A stretch of 64,000 nt of DNA from Candidatus Methylospira mobilis (GCF_009498235.1 NZ_CP044205.1:1359716-1423715), one strand, 5' to 3'. Counted from the stretch's first letter, positions 1 to 8,726 are shown. Notes: generated by a model not told the origin, from the letters alone. Made by a program: numbers and translations.

Positions 1-290
1 ATTACTACATCGCGATGGGCAGCGGCGCATACGGTTATCTGTCCGGCAAACGTGGCGCATCGGCGCGCACGCGCACGCTCGCCGACATTTTCGCTGAGCT
101 GGCCGGAAAATTTCACGCATTTGTCGATGTATTGAACGAAGTAGCCGAACAGTGCCGACTGCACGGCAACGAGGATGTGTTGCGGCTTTATGATGTATGG
201 ATCAAAACCGGCAGTCCGCGCGCTGCCGGCAAACTAAGGCAGCTCGGTGTGGAGCCTGCGGCCGGGGCGGTCAGCCGCAGGTATAATTAG
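1..290 (+). CDS. C-terminal end of an unknown protein (cut by window edge)
   Basis: An open frame enters from the left edge in phase with codons starting at base 3 and ends at a TAG at 288-290. The visible residues begin YYIAMGSGAYGYLSGKRG, so an upstream start outside the window is likely, although an in-frame ATG exists at 15. The rest is mainly helical-looking and charged, with no motif I recognise. The gene points right, towards the tail of the leftward nitrilase cluster. No function is proposed. Being a real coding 3' end is moderately likely from its codon pattern. Confidence 0.5.
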   Translation, partial: YYIAMGSGAYGYLSGKRGASARTRTLADIFAELAGKFHAFVDVLNEVAEQCRLHGNEDVLRLYDVWIKTGSPRAAGKLRQLGVEPAAGAVSRRYN

Positions 291-808
291 TGTCTGAACG
301 GAAACGCTGCCAATCTATATGAATCAAGGGTTTCAGAGATTTCTTGAACACGAAGAAATAAACTGTCCACGAAAAGCACGAAATACACGAAAATTTTTAT
401 ATATTTTTCGTGAGTTTCGTGGACAAAAAATCTTTCCTGCTTTAGTTATTTGAACATTGAGCAAATTATATCTTCATATTTCAAAGATCTTCGATCGATG
501 ATTTTGTCTGAAACCTTTGGTGGATAAGGCTTGTAGAATTTCCGTTCAAGCACTAATTAGCATTAGCGCGGTTTTTTTACCCGCGCGATTTATGGTGATG
601 GGAATGGAAGCCCTCCCTCTGCCATACAAGGATTTCGGAAATCTTCTTTCTCATAGCTTCGAATTTATTTACCCGACGACCTGCCGGATTGTTTTTCGAC
701 GGACGACAGCCTGGGTGAGCCGACAGCCAGTGTCCAGGCATGCACATGCACCCGATGGCCTGAATGGGGCCGCAGTCGGCACTTTCATATTGTTGAGTGA
801 ATGCGCGG
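291..808. other. Intergenic region between convergent genes
   Basis: About 500 bases lie between the unknown gene and the last gene of the nitrilase cluster. It contains one long hairpin repeat at 364-425. The short open frames on both strands resemble no protein and have no ribosome-binding site, so I call no gene here. Confidence 0.6.
364..425. repeat. CACGAAA-type inverted repeat
   Basis: TGTCCACGAAA at 364-374 is matched by its exact reverse complement TTTCGTGGACA at 415-425. Several CACGAAA units and an AT-rich centre lie between, giving a long imperfect hairpin. Such CACGAAA palindromes occur as dispersed intergenic repeats in various proteobacteria. Its place between two convergent genes would also allow a transcription-ending role. 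Confidence 0.75.
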
Positions 809-1096
809 TTATTCAATGAACTCTTCCAGCACAATCTGTGCGTTTGCGGTATCGGAAAAGCGCGCGGCGATGGTTTCGATTTCCTCCAGCTGGTTCATTG
901 CGCTGCTGCAGGTAAAGCCGAATTTCCGGCGTACCCGTTCGCTGGCGATGTTCAGCGCTTCGCGGCTACGCGTGAGGAAGTCGGCCAGCTCGTAGCTGTC
1001 GCCCGGATTGAAATAATCCTTGATGATCAGCGACGGCGAATAACAAAGGGTTTCGGATTGGTCCGGCCAGCGGACGCGAAAACGCATTTCAGGCAT
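809..1096 (-). CDS. nitG: NitG, MSMEG_0570-family nitrogen starvation response protein
   Basis: This 95-residue protein has the profile of the MSMEG_0570 family: an N-terminal strand region ending in an R-W-P-D motif, a conserved SLII-D/Y-F-PG-SY segment, and a helical C-terminus. It is the last gene of the leftward Nit1C operon, and its start overlaps the stop of the glycosyltransferase gene by 8 bases. Members accompany the nitrilase cluster in cyanobacteria, mycobacteria and proteobacteria. Their biochemical role is unknown. The symbol follows the nit gene naming used for cyanide-assimilating pseudomonads and is tentative for this member. Confidence 0.8.
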   Translation of the reverse strand: MPEMRFRVRWPDQSETLCYSPSLIIKDYFNPGDSYELADFLTRSREALNIASERVRRKFGFTCSSAMNQLEEIETIAARFSDTANAQIVLEEFIE

Positions 1097-2264
1097 GGGT
1101 ATTACCTCTTGGGTTGATGATGGATTGATAAATCTTCAAATGAGTCCGTGCCGATGTTTCCCAGGAAAATTCAGAGGCAAGACGCGAAGCTGTGGCAGCC
1201 AGACGCTGCCGGGGAAAGTCGCCGATTGCCTGCTTCATCGCTGCAGCAATGGCTAGCCTTTCTTCAGGGTCGGTCCAGACGCAGTCATGCTCCTGCAGGT
1301 ATTCGCTAAATGGCGGCCGGCGCGAAACGATGACCGGCGTGCCGGAAACAATGGCTTCCAGCACCACCAGACCGAAGCCTTCCTGCAGCGACGGAAACAC
1401 CAGCGCGTCGGCGAGACGAAACAGCGATGGCATTGCGGCGTCCGGCAACGGCCCGCTGATAACCAGCGGCTGGTCGGGGCCTTCCGCGATGCCGCTGTTT
1501 TTTACCGCATCGTCGAATGCTTGCCGATAACCGCTGTGATCGAGCAGGCTGGCGCCGCCGGCGATCAGCAATTGCGCCTGTGGCTGGTTTTTCAGCACAT
1601 CAAGGAACGAATGGAAAATGCGTAATGTGTTTTTACGTGCTTCGATGCCGCCGACGGCCAGAAACAGCGGGCCGCTCCGGTTAAGACCGAGACGGCTACG
1701 CAGCGATTCATCCTCGGGCTGCGCAGTCGGATGAAAGCGCCGGGTATCGACGCCGTTGTTGATTTCGATGGCGTTAATGCCGTGTTCGTCGGCGAGCTTT
1801 TCGCGCCAGTGGCGGCTGACGCACAGTACCTGCCGCGCTTCACGAAACGAACGCGCCTGCCAGGCCGCGAGATCGGCAGCGCCGAAAGTATCGAGATGAT
1901 GCACGGTGCGCACGAAGCCGGGCAGTATGCCGCGCTCGCTCAGCATTGCCAGCGCGCAGCCGCTGATCGCGTCCTGGGCGTGATAGATGTCGTAGCGCGG
2001 CGTATCAGGGCGCGAAAAATACTCGACATATGCCCGGATGCGCTGTTCGACCTGCGTGCTCAGGTCGCCGGATAAAACCGGCAGCGTCAGCAACTGCGTA
2101 GCGCAGAAGGTCTTGCGAAAAAAGGCTTTGCCGTGTTCCGCCGCCGCGATCAGCGTGACGCGCTGCCCCTGTGCATGCAGGGCTTCGGCCAGCTCCAGTG
2201 CATGTACTACGCCGCCGCGCGGATTGGTGGAGTGGGCGAGCATCGCAATGCGTAGCGGACTCAT
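1089..2264 (-). CDS. MSMEG_0565-family glycosyltransferase (GT4-like)
   Basis: The 391-residue protein has a GT-B fold layout. The N-terminus (MLAHSTNPRGGVVHALELAE) carries the glycine-rich acceptor-side loop, a central GGIEARKNTLRIFHSF segment fits the nucleotide-sugar domain, and the PSLQEGFGLVVLEAI motif provides the E-x7-E donor site of family 4 retaining glycosyltransferases. The start overlaps the nitF stop by 4 bases, so the two are translationally coupled. This subfamily occurs almost only with Nit1C genes. Donor and acceptor are not known, and its presence suggests the pathway makes a glycosylated product. Confidence 0.85.
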   Translation of the reverse strand: MSPLRIAMLAHSTNPRGGVVHALELAEALHAQGQRVTLIAAAEHGKAFFRKTFCATQLLTLPVLSGDLSTQVEQRIRAYVEYFSRPDTPRYDIYHAQDAISGCALAMLSERGILPGFVRTVHHLDTFGAADLAAWQARSFREARQVLCVSRHWREKLADEHGINAIEINNGVDTRRFHPTAQPEDESLRSRLGLNRSGPLFLAVGGIEARKNTLRIFHSFLDVLKNQPQAQLLIAGGASLLDHSGYRQAFDDAVKNSGIAEGPDQPLVISGPLPDAAMPSLFRLADALVFPSLQEGFGLVVLEAIVSGTPVIVSRRPPFSEYLQEHDCVWTDPEERLAIAAAMKQAIGDFPRQRLAATASRLASEFSWETSARTHLKIYQSIINPRGNTHA

Positions 2265-3253
2265 GATGCAGTCTCGTGATGTTGCATTTTGTTGCAGCCG
2301 GTTAACGGCTCGTCATTCAAATCCCAGAGCAGCGCCTGGTCGGATGCATCGGCCAGATGCAGTTGCCCTGAGTTGTCGGTTGTGCCGATGACGGCGCAGG
2401 TGATGCCGCGCCGGGAAAAATGTTCGATGATGGCTTCGCTGTGTTCGTCCTCGGCGCTCAAAATAAAACCGTAGCTCGGGAAGCAACGCAGCCAGCGTTC
2501 CAGCTCGACGCCGGGCGGGCGCGGAATCGCGGCGATGTCGATGACGCCGCCGAGACCAGAGCATTCCAGCAGCATCAGCACGGTGCCGATCAGTCCGGCC
2601 ATGCTGATATCCTTGGCTGCGGCGCACAGGCCGCTTTCCGCCAGCAGCGGCAGCAGTTCGAGATCGGCGCGCAGGCGTTCGGGCGGCGCGTTGCTGCTGG
2701 CGTCCCACCAGTTATGCGGTTCACGGAAATGTCCGCGCAGATCGACCGCCGCCAGCAGTTTTTGTCCGGCTTGCGCGGCAAAACTGCTCAGTAATTTTTC
2801 GGCGCGCCCGAGAATCGCTACCGATAGTTGCGGGCGGTCGTTGCGGGTATTGCTGTGTCCGCCGACGACCGGCACGCCGTAAACTGCGGAGGCGGCGGCG
2901 AGTCCTTCCAGTATCGGGCGCGCTTTGGCTTCGCCCTCGCTCCAGATTGCATCGACCACCGCGATGGGACGGCCGCCCATCGCATAGATGTCGCTGACAT
3001 TGACCATCACGCCGCAGTAACCGGCAAACCAGGGCTGGGTGGCGACAAACTCGTTCAGGAAACCTTCTGTCGCCAGCAGCAGATAGCCGTTCCCGTCCGC
3101 TATCGCGGCGCAGTCGTCGCCGAGCGCGATGGCGCGATTCTGGTGCAATGGCGCGGAGCGCGACAGGATGTCGACCACGGCGGCGATATCGCGCTTGTGC
3201 GCCAAACCGGTACTTTGCGCAATATTCCGTGCGAGTTGACCCAGGCTGTTCAT
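2261..3253 (-). CDS. nitF: NitF, AIR-synthase-like (PurM fold) MSMEG_0567/sll0787-family protein
   Basis: The reading frame is open further upstream, but the real start is the ATG at 3253, which overlaps the nitE stop in an ATGA arrangement. This gives a 330-residue protein. It has the PurM-type ATP-binding signature: an ALGDDCAAI segment near residue 45, then VNVSDIYAMGGRP, where aspartates bind metal-ATP, and a VVGGHSN glycine loop. The family is related to phosphoribosylaminoimidazole synthetase, selenophosphate synthetase and HypE, which make or use acyl-phosphate or iminophosphate intermediates. The substrate in the Nit1C pathway is not established. Confidence 0.85.
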   Translation of the reverse strand: MNSLGQLARNIAQSTGLAHKRDIAAVVDILSRSAPLHQNRAIALGDDCAAIADGNGYLLLATEGFLNEFVATQPWFAGYCGVMVNVSDIYAMGGRPIAVVDAIWSEGEAKARPILEGLAAASAVYGVPVVGGHSNTRNDRPQLSVAILGRAEKLLSSFAAQAGQKLLAAVDLRGHFREPHNWWDASSNAPPERLRADLELLPLLAESGLCAAAKDISMAGLIGTVLMLLECSGLGGVIDIAAIPRPPGVELERWLRCFPSYGFILSAEDEHSEAIIEHFSRRGITCAVIGTTDNSGQLHLADASDQALLWDLNDEPLTGCNKMQHHETAS

Positions 3254-3792
3254 GCCGCGATCCGGCTGGTGGCGATAAAACCGGTCAGGGCGTCGGCATA
3301 GGGCGGATAGCGTTTCAGGTCGGCCTGCATCAGATGATGCGGGCGTCCGTGCGGCGTGATTTCTTCCAGCGTCTGCCAGTGCAGACGGCGAAACAGCGGC
3401 ACATTGCGGCTTTGCACCTGCGCCAGAAAGGTATGGCAGCCCTGGGCATGCGCACTGCTGACCGCCAGACGGATCAGCGCCGCGCCCAGACTGCCCTGTT
3501 TGCGATAGGCGGACGCCACCGCCAGCCGCGAACCCCACCAGAGGCCCGGTTCAGGCTGGTGAATGCGCACGGTGCCGACTACTTCGTCCGGCAGTCCGCC
3601 GACGCAGGCGATAGCGACGATAGGGGTGGCGATACGGTCGATTGCATCCATATCGTCACCTTCGAATACGCCCTGTTCTTCGCAGAAAACCGCCTGCCGC
3701 AGACGTAGCATCTGCTGCCGCTCCCAGTCCTGAGTGACCCATTTGAGCAGGTATTCATTCGCCATAAAATGTTTGATGGGTTGGTTCAGCAT
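3250..3792 (-). CDS. nitE: NitE, GNAT-family N-acetyltransferase of the Nit1C cluster
   Basis: This 180-residue GNAT protein carries the family's CoA-pyrophosphate loop in the SRLAVASAYRKQGSLGAALI region (Q/R-x-x-G-x-G/A-like, about residues 90-110), preceded by the strand VVGTVRIHQPEPGLW. It is the MSMEG_0567-type acetyltransferase found between the radical SAM and AIR-synthase-like genes of Nit1C clusters. The gene starts one base before nitD ends and overlaps nitF by 4 bases, as expected for a tightly coupled operon. The acceptor is unknown. Confidence 0.82.
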   Translation of the reverse strand: MLNQPIKHFMANEYLLKWVTQDWERQQMLRLRQAVFCEEQGVFEGDDMDAIDRIATPIVAIACVGGLPDEVVGTVRIHQPEPGLWWGSRLAVASAYRKQGSLGAALIRLAVSSAHAQGCHTFLAQVQSRNVPLFRRLHWQTLEEITPHGRPHHLMQADLKRYPPYADALTGFIATSRIAA

Positions 3793-3793
3793 G

Positions 3794-4891
3794 TCACACC
3801 TCGTAGGCGGAAAGCGCCGAACATGCGCCGCATTTGGCGCAACCGGCTTTCAGGTCGGCGGAGTGCAGTCCGGCTTGTTTCAGCATTGCGCCGAGCGGTT
3901 GCAGGATGTCCTGCATGAAACGCGGATCGGGTGAGGGATGATGTTCCAGCGGGGTGCCGACTATCGGCACGAACGGCACCACGAACGGATAAACGCCTTT
4001 GCCGGTCAACTGCTCGCAAACAGACAGGATGGCCTCAATCGTATCGCCGAGACCGGCCAGTATGTAGGTGCTGACTTCGCCGCGTCCGAACACCGCAACC
4101 GCCACATCGAAGGCATCCATATAGCGCGTCAGCGGCACGGCGGCTTTGCCGGGCATGATGCGCGCGCGCACTTCCGGGGTGACGGCTTCCAGATGCATGC
4201 CGAGGCTGTCGATGCCGCTCGTCTTCATGCGCTCGAACCAGCTATCCTGATCCGGCGGTTCGCATTGTCCCTGTATCGGCAAATCCACGGCGGCTTTCAC
4301 TGCGCGCGTGCTTTCGCATAAAATCGCCGCGCCGCGATCGGTGGCGTTGGGCGTGCCGGTGGTCATCACCATATGTTTGACGTTATCCAGCAGCACGGCG
4401 GCGCGCGCGACTTCAGCAAGTTGTTGCGGGGTTTTGCGCAGTATGGTTTTACCGGCCGCCAGCGATTGCCCGATGGCGCAGAACTGGCAGGATTTCTGAC
4501 GGTTGTTGTAGCGTATGCACGATTGCAGCAGCGTGGTGGCGAGCACATCCGCCGCATGCAGCGTGGCGATGTGGGAATAGGGAACGCCGTCCAGGGTCTG
4601 CAGCCGGTAAAAACGCGGCTGGCGCGGAAAGGCGATTTTGGCGAGCGCGCGTTCGCCGTGCCGAATCACGCTGATGCCGTGCGCGTCGGGCTGGGCGGCG
4701 ACGAATGGCGAGCTGCTTGCCGTAACGGTGGCGACCGGCACCATCACGGTTTTACCGCCGATGTTGACGGCTTTGTGGTCGGAGGGGCCGGCGCCGCCGC
4801 GCCGGTCGGCAACACTGTCGTGTTCGAGGCGCAGTCCCAGCGATTGCAGTTCGTTGATGAGCTGCGGCGAAACCGGTTCAACGTAATGCAT
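3794..4891 (-). CDS. nitD: NitD, MSMEG_0568-family radical SAM protein
   Basis: The family start is the ATG at 4891 ([10 protein letters not shown]), although an in-frame ATG exists at 4933. The gene then overlaps nitC by 14 bases and encodes 365 residues. The iron-sulfur site is unusual: C125-x9-C135-x2-C138 ([15 protein letters not shown]), not the standard C-x3-C-x2-C. This long first spacing is typical of this family. A second cysteine group, CAKCGAC, near the C-terminus could bind an auxiliary cluster. It presumably catalyses a radical step on the product or precursor of the nitrilase reaction; the substrate is unknown. Confidence 0.88.
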   Translation of the reverse strand: MHYVEPVSPQLINELQSLGLRLEHDSVADRRGGAGPSDHKAVNIGGKTVMVPVATVTASSSPFVAAQPDAHGISVIRHGERALAKIAFPRQPRFYRLQTLDGVPYSHIATLHAADVLATTLLQSCIRYNNRQKSCQFCAIGQSLAAGKTILRKTPQQLAEVARAAVLLDNVKHMVMTTGTPNATDRGAAILCESTRAVKAAVDLPIQGQCEPPDQDSWFERMKTSGIDSLGMHLEAVTPEVRARIMPGKAAVPLTRYMDAFDVAVAVFGRGEVSTYILAGLGDTIEAILSVCEQLTGKGVYPFVVPFVPIVGTPLEHHPSPDPRFMQDILQPLGAMLKQAGLHSADLKAGCAKCGACSALSAYEV

Positions 4892-5897
4892 GACTGATTT
4901 CCTCGCTGTCGGGGATGAAGGGTGTTGTTGCAAACGCCGGGAGACTGGATTTCGGCGCTGCGGTATCGGTGGTAACCATTGGAGATGCCGCTCTGTCGTC
5001 GATACGCAGGCTCAGCAATTCCGGGCGCGCGTAATGGCCGACCGAATCCATCATGCGTTTGCGTTTGGTGATCAGCGTCTTATCGAGATCGGCGATTACC
5101 ATGCCTTCGCCCGAGCGTAGCGGTTCCGCCAGATGCTGGCCTTCCGGGGAGACGATGGCGGTGCAACAGCCGCCGCGGAGCGCTTTTTGCAGGCCGGGAT
5201 CGGGCGTGACCGCCGCGATTTGTTCGTCGCTGAGCCAGCCGGTGGCGTTGACGACGAAGCAGCCGGATTCGAGCGCATGGTGACGTATCGTGACTTCGAT
5301 CTGATCGGCGAAAATCGGTCCGACCAGCGAGCCGGGAAACTGGCTGCAGTGGATTTCTTCGTGCTGCGCCATCAAGGCATAGCGCGCCAGCGGGTTGTAA
5401 TGTTCCCAGCAGGCGAGCGCGCCGATGCGCCCGATGCCGGTATCGACCACCTCGAGGCCTGATGCGTCGCCCTGGCCCCAGATCATGCGCTCGTGAAAAG
5501 TCGGGGTGATCTTGCGCCGTTTCAGCGCCAGTTGGCCGTTTTCGTCGAAGATCAGTTGTGTGTTGTAGAGGCTGCCGTGATCGCGCTCGTTGACGCCGAG
5601 CACCACGACTATGCCGAGTGCGCGCGCCTGTGCGGCAACGGCTTCGGTGACCGGTCCCGGTACTGTCGGGGCGTATTCGTACAGTTTCAGGTGTTCGCTG
5701 CCGGACTGCACGGGCGGCAATACGAAGGAAAAATACGGGTAATAAGGTACGAAGGTTTCCGGGAACACCACCAGTTGCGCGCCTTGGCGGGCGGCATCGG
5801 CGATGGCCTGGCAAACCTTGTCGACGGTGCCGGTAGGCGAGTCGAACACCGGCGCGATCTGTACCGCTGCCGCTCTGACGATTGTTTGCGATGTCAC
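4878..5897 (-). CDS. nitC: NitC, Nit1-type nitrilase
   Basis: This is a full-length 339-residue nitrilase. The catalytic triad is visible: Glu47 in [14 protein letters not shown], Lys129 in [13 protein letters not shown], and Cys163 in [15 protein letters not shown]. Nitrilases hydrolyse a nitrile to a carboxylate and ammonia. In the Nit1C cluster of Pseudomonas, the nitrilase is needed to assimilate cyanide, probably through cyanohydrin-type nitriles. It is the second gene of the leftward operon and is separated from nitB by about 250 bases that hold a hairpin repeat. Confidence 0.93.
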   Translation of the reverse strand: MTSQTIVRAAAVQIAPVFDSPTGTVDKVCQAIADAARQGAQLVVFPETFVPYYPYFSFVLPPVQSGSEHLKLYEYAPTVPGPVTEAVAAQARALGIVVVLGVNERDHGSLYNTQLIFDENGQLALKRRKITPTFHERMIWGQGDASGLEVVDTGIGRIGALACWEHYNPLARYALMAQHEEIHCSQFPGSLVGPIFADQIEVTIRHHALESGCFVVNATGWLSDEQIAAVTPDPGLQKALRGGCCTAIVSPEGQHLAEPLRSGEGMVIADLDKTLITKRKRMMDSVGHYARPELLSLRIDDRAASPMVTTDTAAPKSSLPAFATTPFIPDSEEISHALR

Positions 5898-5972
5898 TAT
5901 CTGTTCTCCTGTTTTTCGTGATTGAAGTCCCGAACACGAGTTCTGGAATTCACATTTGATAGAAAAAGCAAC

Positions 5973-6135
5973 GCAACTATTCAGCTATCGGCATTGGGTC
6001 TGCGGGTAAGGCTGTCGAGACACGCCGTAAATCCATCCCTGGAGGCTCGACTGCGGCATCCCTGCCGCAGACGGTCTCGCCAACCTTACCCGCAGCCCCT
6101 CCGTGGCGTCATGCTCGGTGGTACTGAATAGCTGC
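5973..6135. repeat. Palindromic repeat element between nitB and nitC
   Basis: The element begins with GCAACTATTCAG and ends with CTGAATAGCTGC, a near-exact inverted repeat. Inside, TGCGGGTAAGG near 6000 pairs with CCTTACCCGCA near 6090, with GTCTCG/CGAGAC extending the stem. It sits in the gap between nitB and nitC, so it may weaken read-through or set mRNA stability. Its ends match those of the element at 11501-11712, so both look like members of one non-autonomous family. Confidence 0.75.
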
Positions 6136-6144
6136 GAAAAAGAC

Positions 6145-6627
6145 CTACATCGTCCAGGTATCCAGAATAAATGCGTTTTCGCGACGATGAATCAGCGCAA
6201 TATCGAGCACATCGAGCGGGCTGATCGGGCGTATACCTTCGATGAGGCTCGGTTCGCCGTGTCCGTAGAGCGCTTGCAGCGCAAAACGGCAGGCGTAAAC
6301 CTTGCCGCCTTCCTCAATGAACTTCTTGATTTGATTGGTGTAGTTTTGATGCCCAGGAAAGGCCTCGTCGCCCAGACGCGGAAAACCGCGCTGTAGGCCC
6401 AGCGTCACGCCAGGCCCATACAGCAGGATTGAAGTTTCGAAGCCCTTGCGTTGCAAACGCGTGGCCTGCAACAGATTCACGAAACCGATGGAGCCTTCGA
6501 ACGCGACGGTGTGAAATTTCACCAGCGCTTTTTCGCCGGGTAGAGCTTTAACGTCCTCGAATACTTTCTCTTCGTAATCGACAAAAAAATCGCCGTTGGC
6601 GTGAGCCGGTTTTTGAACTGCTGGCAT
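6145..6627 (-). CDS. nitB: NitB, MSMEG_0572-family protein (DsrE-like)
   Basis: This 160-residue protein matches the MSMEG_0572/Sll0783 family, the usual first gene of Nit1C operons. The sequence suggests a DsrE/DsrF-like alpha/beta fold with segments such as [25 protein letters not shown] and [14 protein letters not shown], including one central cysteine. A GAGG ribosome-binding site lies about 8 bases before the ATG. A sigma-54-like promoter and a palindromic upstream site lie upstream. Function is unproven, but genetics elsewhere links the gene to cyanide resistance and nitrogen starvation. Confidence 0.88.
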   Translation of the reverse strand: MPAVQKPAHANGDFFVDYEEKVFEDVKALPGEKALVKFHTVAFEGSIGFVNLLQATRLQRKGFETSILLYGPGVTLGLQRGFPRLGDEAFPGHQNYTNQIKKFIEEGGKVYACRFALQALYGHGEPSLIEGIRPISPLDVLDIALIHRRENAFILDTWTM

Positions 6628-6681
6628 GGGATGAACCTCGTTTTAAAAGTTGAAAATCTCCGCACCGGCGTGATGCCGGGA

Positions 6682-6697
6682 AGCGTTGTGCTTGCCA
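6682..6697 (-). promoter_or_regulatory. Candidate sigma-54 promoter for nitB
   Basis: Read on the minus strand the site is TGGCAAGCACAACGCT. It has the GG of the -24 box and the GC of the -12 box at the required spacing, plus TGGCA and a T after GC. It lies 55 bases upstream of the nitB ATG. Nit1C clusters in Pseudomonas are controlled by a sigma-54-dependent activator, NitA, which fits. No such activator gene is present in this window. Confidence 0.55.
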
Positions 6698-6815
6698 ATC
6701 GCGAGCTTGATCGACGGGGATTACTTTAAAAGCGGGGCGGTTTTGGGAACAGATTCAGGATTTGCTAATTTTTATGCGTACAGATAGGCGGTGTGTAGAA
6801 CTGTACTGCCTGATA

Positions 6816-6834
6816 AACCGGATAACTGTTATGG
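6816..6834 (-). promoter_or_regulatory. Palindromic upstream activator-like site of nitB
   Basis: Read towards nitB the site is CCATAACAGTTATCCGGTT, centred on the palindrome ATAAC-A-GTTAT (6822-6832). The identical 19-mer, in the same orientation relative to its gene, precedes nitH at 11737-11755. In both cases the centre lies 130 bases upstream of a sigma-54-like -24 box. That is a typical enhancer distance, so I read it as the binding site of the cluster's regulator. Confidence 0.65.
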
Positions 6835-7135
6835 CTATGTGTCGGTTGACCGGTTAACGCGTTTGTGCCATTTCAGGCGACAAATGGCGAAATGACACGG
6901 TTTTATGTCGCGAAGAGTGAAAGTTAGGCTATTTCCAGAAAAAACATACCAGAGTTCCAGTTCGCTTCTTTATCTCGTCATTCCGGCTGGGAATGACGGA
7001 ATCCAGACTCTGGATGGTTTGGGGGTAACGTCCCTATCAACTGGACACCGGGAGAATCCATACGGGTATGACGTACCAAGAAGGATCCTCTTTCAAGGAA
7101 ACCACCTTATATACACGCTCTACCATCAATTCGCT

Positions 7136-7247
7136 AAGTGTGTCCGCTTAACCGACGTGGAACATAATTTCTGCCGCCATACAGCCCCATATAGGACTGG
7201 GGGTGACAAGCTAAAGAATTTTCCACGCCAGTTAACCTTGAATACTT
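7136..7247. repeat. MITE-like repeat, copy 1
   Basis: This 112-base element begins AAGTGTGTCCGCTTAACC and ends GGTTAACCTTGAATACTT-like, with internal GTGGAA/TTCCAC arms, so its ends are imperfect inverted repeats of about 27 bases. A second copy of the same organisation is at 14826-14936. No coding sequence is visible, which suggests a non-autonomous mobile element. The open frame crossing it (6905-7249) is not credible as a gene. Confidence 0.7.
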
Positions 7248-7369
7248 AGCAAGTTCCATATCAGTAATACATGACTACTTATGACCAATTCGGGCCGCTC
7301 TAGGCGGCTGCAAATTTTACCTGCCAAACTGCTTCTGCGACTTGATTGATCGACAGCAGAACAAACAAT

Positions 7370-7467
7370 GAAACACTGATTTAATCGGTTTTCACCATGA
7401 ATTTGAATGGTAACCAATTGATTTTTATTGTCCGTAATCAGCCGATTTTGAATTAATCAGTGGTTCC
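7370..7467. repeat. Short repeat with IS5-like ends abutting the WYL gene
   Basis: The left end GAAACACTGATTTAATCGG resembles the inverted right end (GGAACCACTGATTAATTC). The same end sequence borders the IS5-family remnant at 44851-44868 and occurs alone at 52021-52040. About 98 bases long and without coding capacity, it looks like a MITE mobilised by an IS5-type transposase. It ends exactly where the WYL gene stops. Confidence 0.6.
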
Positions 7468-8361
7468 CTAATGAGAATTAATTTTGTTTGGAGGTTGATA
7501 ACCCGGTGCAAACAGTGCACTCTCTACGCCATATAGAGCTAAAGGGTCTCTTAACCACAGCCGAAACGCTTTATCTTCGCCTTTGCTGTGGTTCGGTGAG
7601 CAATCGACATGCCATTGGAGTAAAACATAACCAGCCATTGCGGCTCGAAGGTTGATACGCAATACACCGTCGTGTATTTCAAAATCTCTCGCGACTAATT
7701 CGGGACACTCATTATCTGGATGAGGCACTAAATCGAGTTCAACGATTCGGTTCCACTGAATATCCTGCTCGGGTAGCTCGTGTTTTTCAGGAACACTGTT
7801 GTCAATAACAACGGCATAGTCAATCCGACTTATTACAAAATCCACAAACTTTTGCCTCTTGCGATCAAATGCGCGTGTATGCCAGCGCAATCCGTCTGTA
7901 GCCAAGGAAAATGGTACAATCTCCCGCTCAGATGCTCCACTACCAGAAAAATAACGTATTTTTACAGCCTTATTTAAATTAATTGCGCGTGTGATTGGAG
8001 CTAAGCTAGTTAATTGAAGGCGATTTAATACCATTGGCATTTCACATGAAATCAATGGGCCAACAACCGGATTAACTCCGTCACCAAAGCCTTGAGATAG
8101 CGCCGTTAGTACTCGCTCAGGCGAATGAGTAAATAATGGCTCAAATCTCTCGCCAAGCACATATATTTTTGAAGCATTGTCAAATACGATATTTCCAGGA
8201 GCAAATTTTTTATATAGAGCAAAGTCACGCGTTGCACCGGCCGGGGCCACCCCAAATCGCCCCATCAATTCTCCTCGTCCTACCTTACCCAGAAAGTACA
8301 GCTGAAACTCAATGTATGCCAATCGTTCACGTTGGGCTTGGCTAAGCATATCCATCATCAT
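7468..8361 (-). CDS. WYL-domain transcriptional repressor (CapW/BrxR-like)
   Basis: The protein, up to 297 residues, has an N-terminal winged-helix region (about 1-90), a central WYL domain (about 115-205; the segments KIRYFSGSGASEREIVPFSLATDGLRWHTRAF and VDFVISRID fit the ligand-binding barrel) and a C-terminal extension. This layout is that of CapW and BrxR, repressors that guard phage-defence operons. Four close ATG codons exist. AAGGTG sits too near the first, so translation probably begins at 8358 or 8355. It is divergent from two tiny genes whose promoter carries an inverted repeat, so autorepression and control of them is likely. Confidence 0.82.
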   Translation of the reverse strand: MMMDMLSQAQRERLAYIEFQLYFLGKVGRGELMGRFGVAPAGATRDFALYKKFAPGNIVFDNASKIYVLGERFEPLFTHSPERVLTALSQGFGDGVNPVVGPLISCEMPMVLNRLQLTSLAPITRAINLNKAVKIRYFSGSGASEREIVPFSLATDGLRWHTRAFDRKRQKFVDFVISRIDYAVVIDNSVPEKHELPEQDIQWNRIVELDLVPHPDNECPELVARDFEIHDGVLRINLRAAMAGYVLLQWHVDCSPNHSKGEDKAFRLWLRDPLALYGVESALFAPGYQPPNKINSH

Positions 8362-8442
8362 CGCACCTTAATTAGAGAGTATATGGTCAATATGTTTTTA
8401 TTATGCGTCAATTTGCCGCACATGTAAAACCAAAAAAGATCA

Positions 8443-8471
8443 TTGACATCATCATATTGATGACATATGAT
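8443..8471 (+). promoter_or_regulatory. Strong sigma-70 promoter for the small-gene operon
   Basis: A perfect TTGACA (8443-8448) is followed after 17 bases by TATGAT (8466-8471), close to the sigma-70 ideal. Transcription would start near 8478, about 22 bases before the ATG at 8500, which has AAGGAG at 8489-8494. The spacer contains the inverted repeat at 8449-8463, so a bound repressor would block polymerase. Confidence 0.75.
8449..8463. promoter_or_regulatory. Probable WYL-repressor operator
   Basis: TCATCA and TGATGA form a perfect inverted repeat with a 3-base TAT centre, lying between the -35 and -10 boxes. GATCAT (8438-8443) and ATGATC (8467-8472) form a second nested pair around it. 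BrxR and CapW proteins bind inverted repeats in such divergent regions. Assignment to this WYL protein is inferred from position. Confidence 0.6.
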
Positions 8472-8499
8472 CATCTTTAAATTAAATGAAGGAGCTACA

Positions 8500-8673
8500 A
8501 TGGCAAAAAATCCACCGAGCGGTGATGGACAGCGCATCGGCGCGGTACGAGATCGCAGTCAGACACAAACGCCAACCGGAAATTGGGTAAAAAGAGATAC
8601 CGACACCGGTCGGTTTATTGATGTTAAGACAACTGATAAGACGCCGTTCAAAGGGGTGTGTAAGGAAAAGTGA
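8500..8673 (+). CDS. Tiny conserved-looking protein under WYL control
   Basis: The gene encodes 57 residues beginning MAKNPPSGDGQRIGAVRDRS. The chosen start has an ideal AAGGAG site 5 bases upstream; the longer frame from 8467 would begin inside the promoter. The protein is very hydrophilic, rich in Gly, Arg, Lys and Asp, with no membrane segment or catalytic motif. It resembles small proteins I have seen as hypotheticals in other proteobacteria, but I cannot assign a function. Its own repressor and the partner gene at 9952 suggest a small accessory module, possibly defence related. Confidence 0.72.
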   Translation: MAKNPPSGDGQRIGAVRDRSQTQTPTGNWVKRDTDTGRFIDVKTTDKTPFKGVCKEK

Positions 8674-8726
8674 GCGGGCTTTTCGTACAAATATCACCCA
8701 TAAATCAACGAAAATAGGAGATTGCG

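Noticed and set aside
517-834. Open frames on both strands near the left end
   Set aside because: They overlap each other on opposite strands, lack ribosome-binding sites and show no recognisable sequence.
3253-3538. N-terminal extension of NitF
   Set aside because: It would overlap the whole C-terminal third of nitE in another frame. The ATG at 3253 in an ATGA overlap gives the family length.
6905-7249. Open frame of 114 codons on the plus strand
   Set aside because: It crosses a MITE-like repeat and a dispersed CATTCCGG-type repeat, has no ribosome-binding site and resembles no protein.
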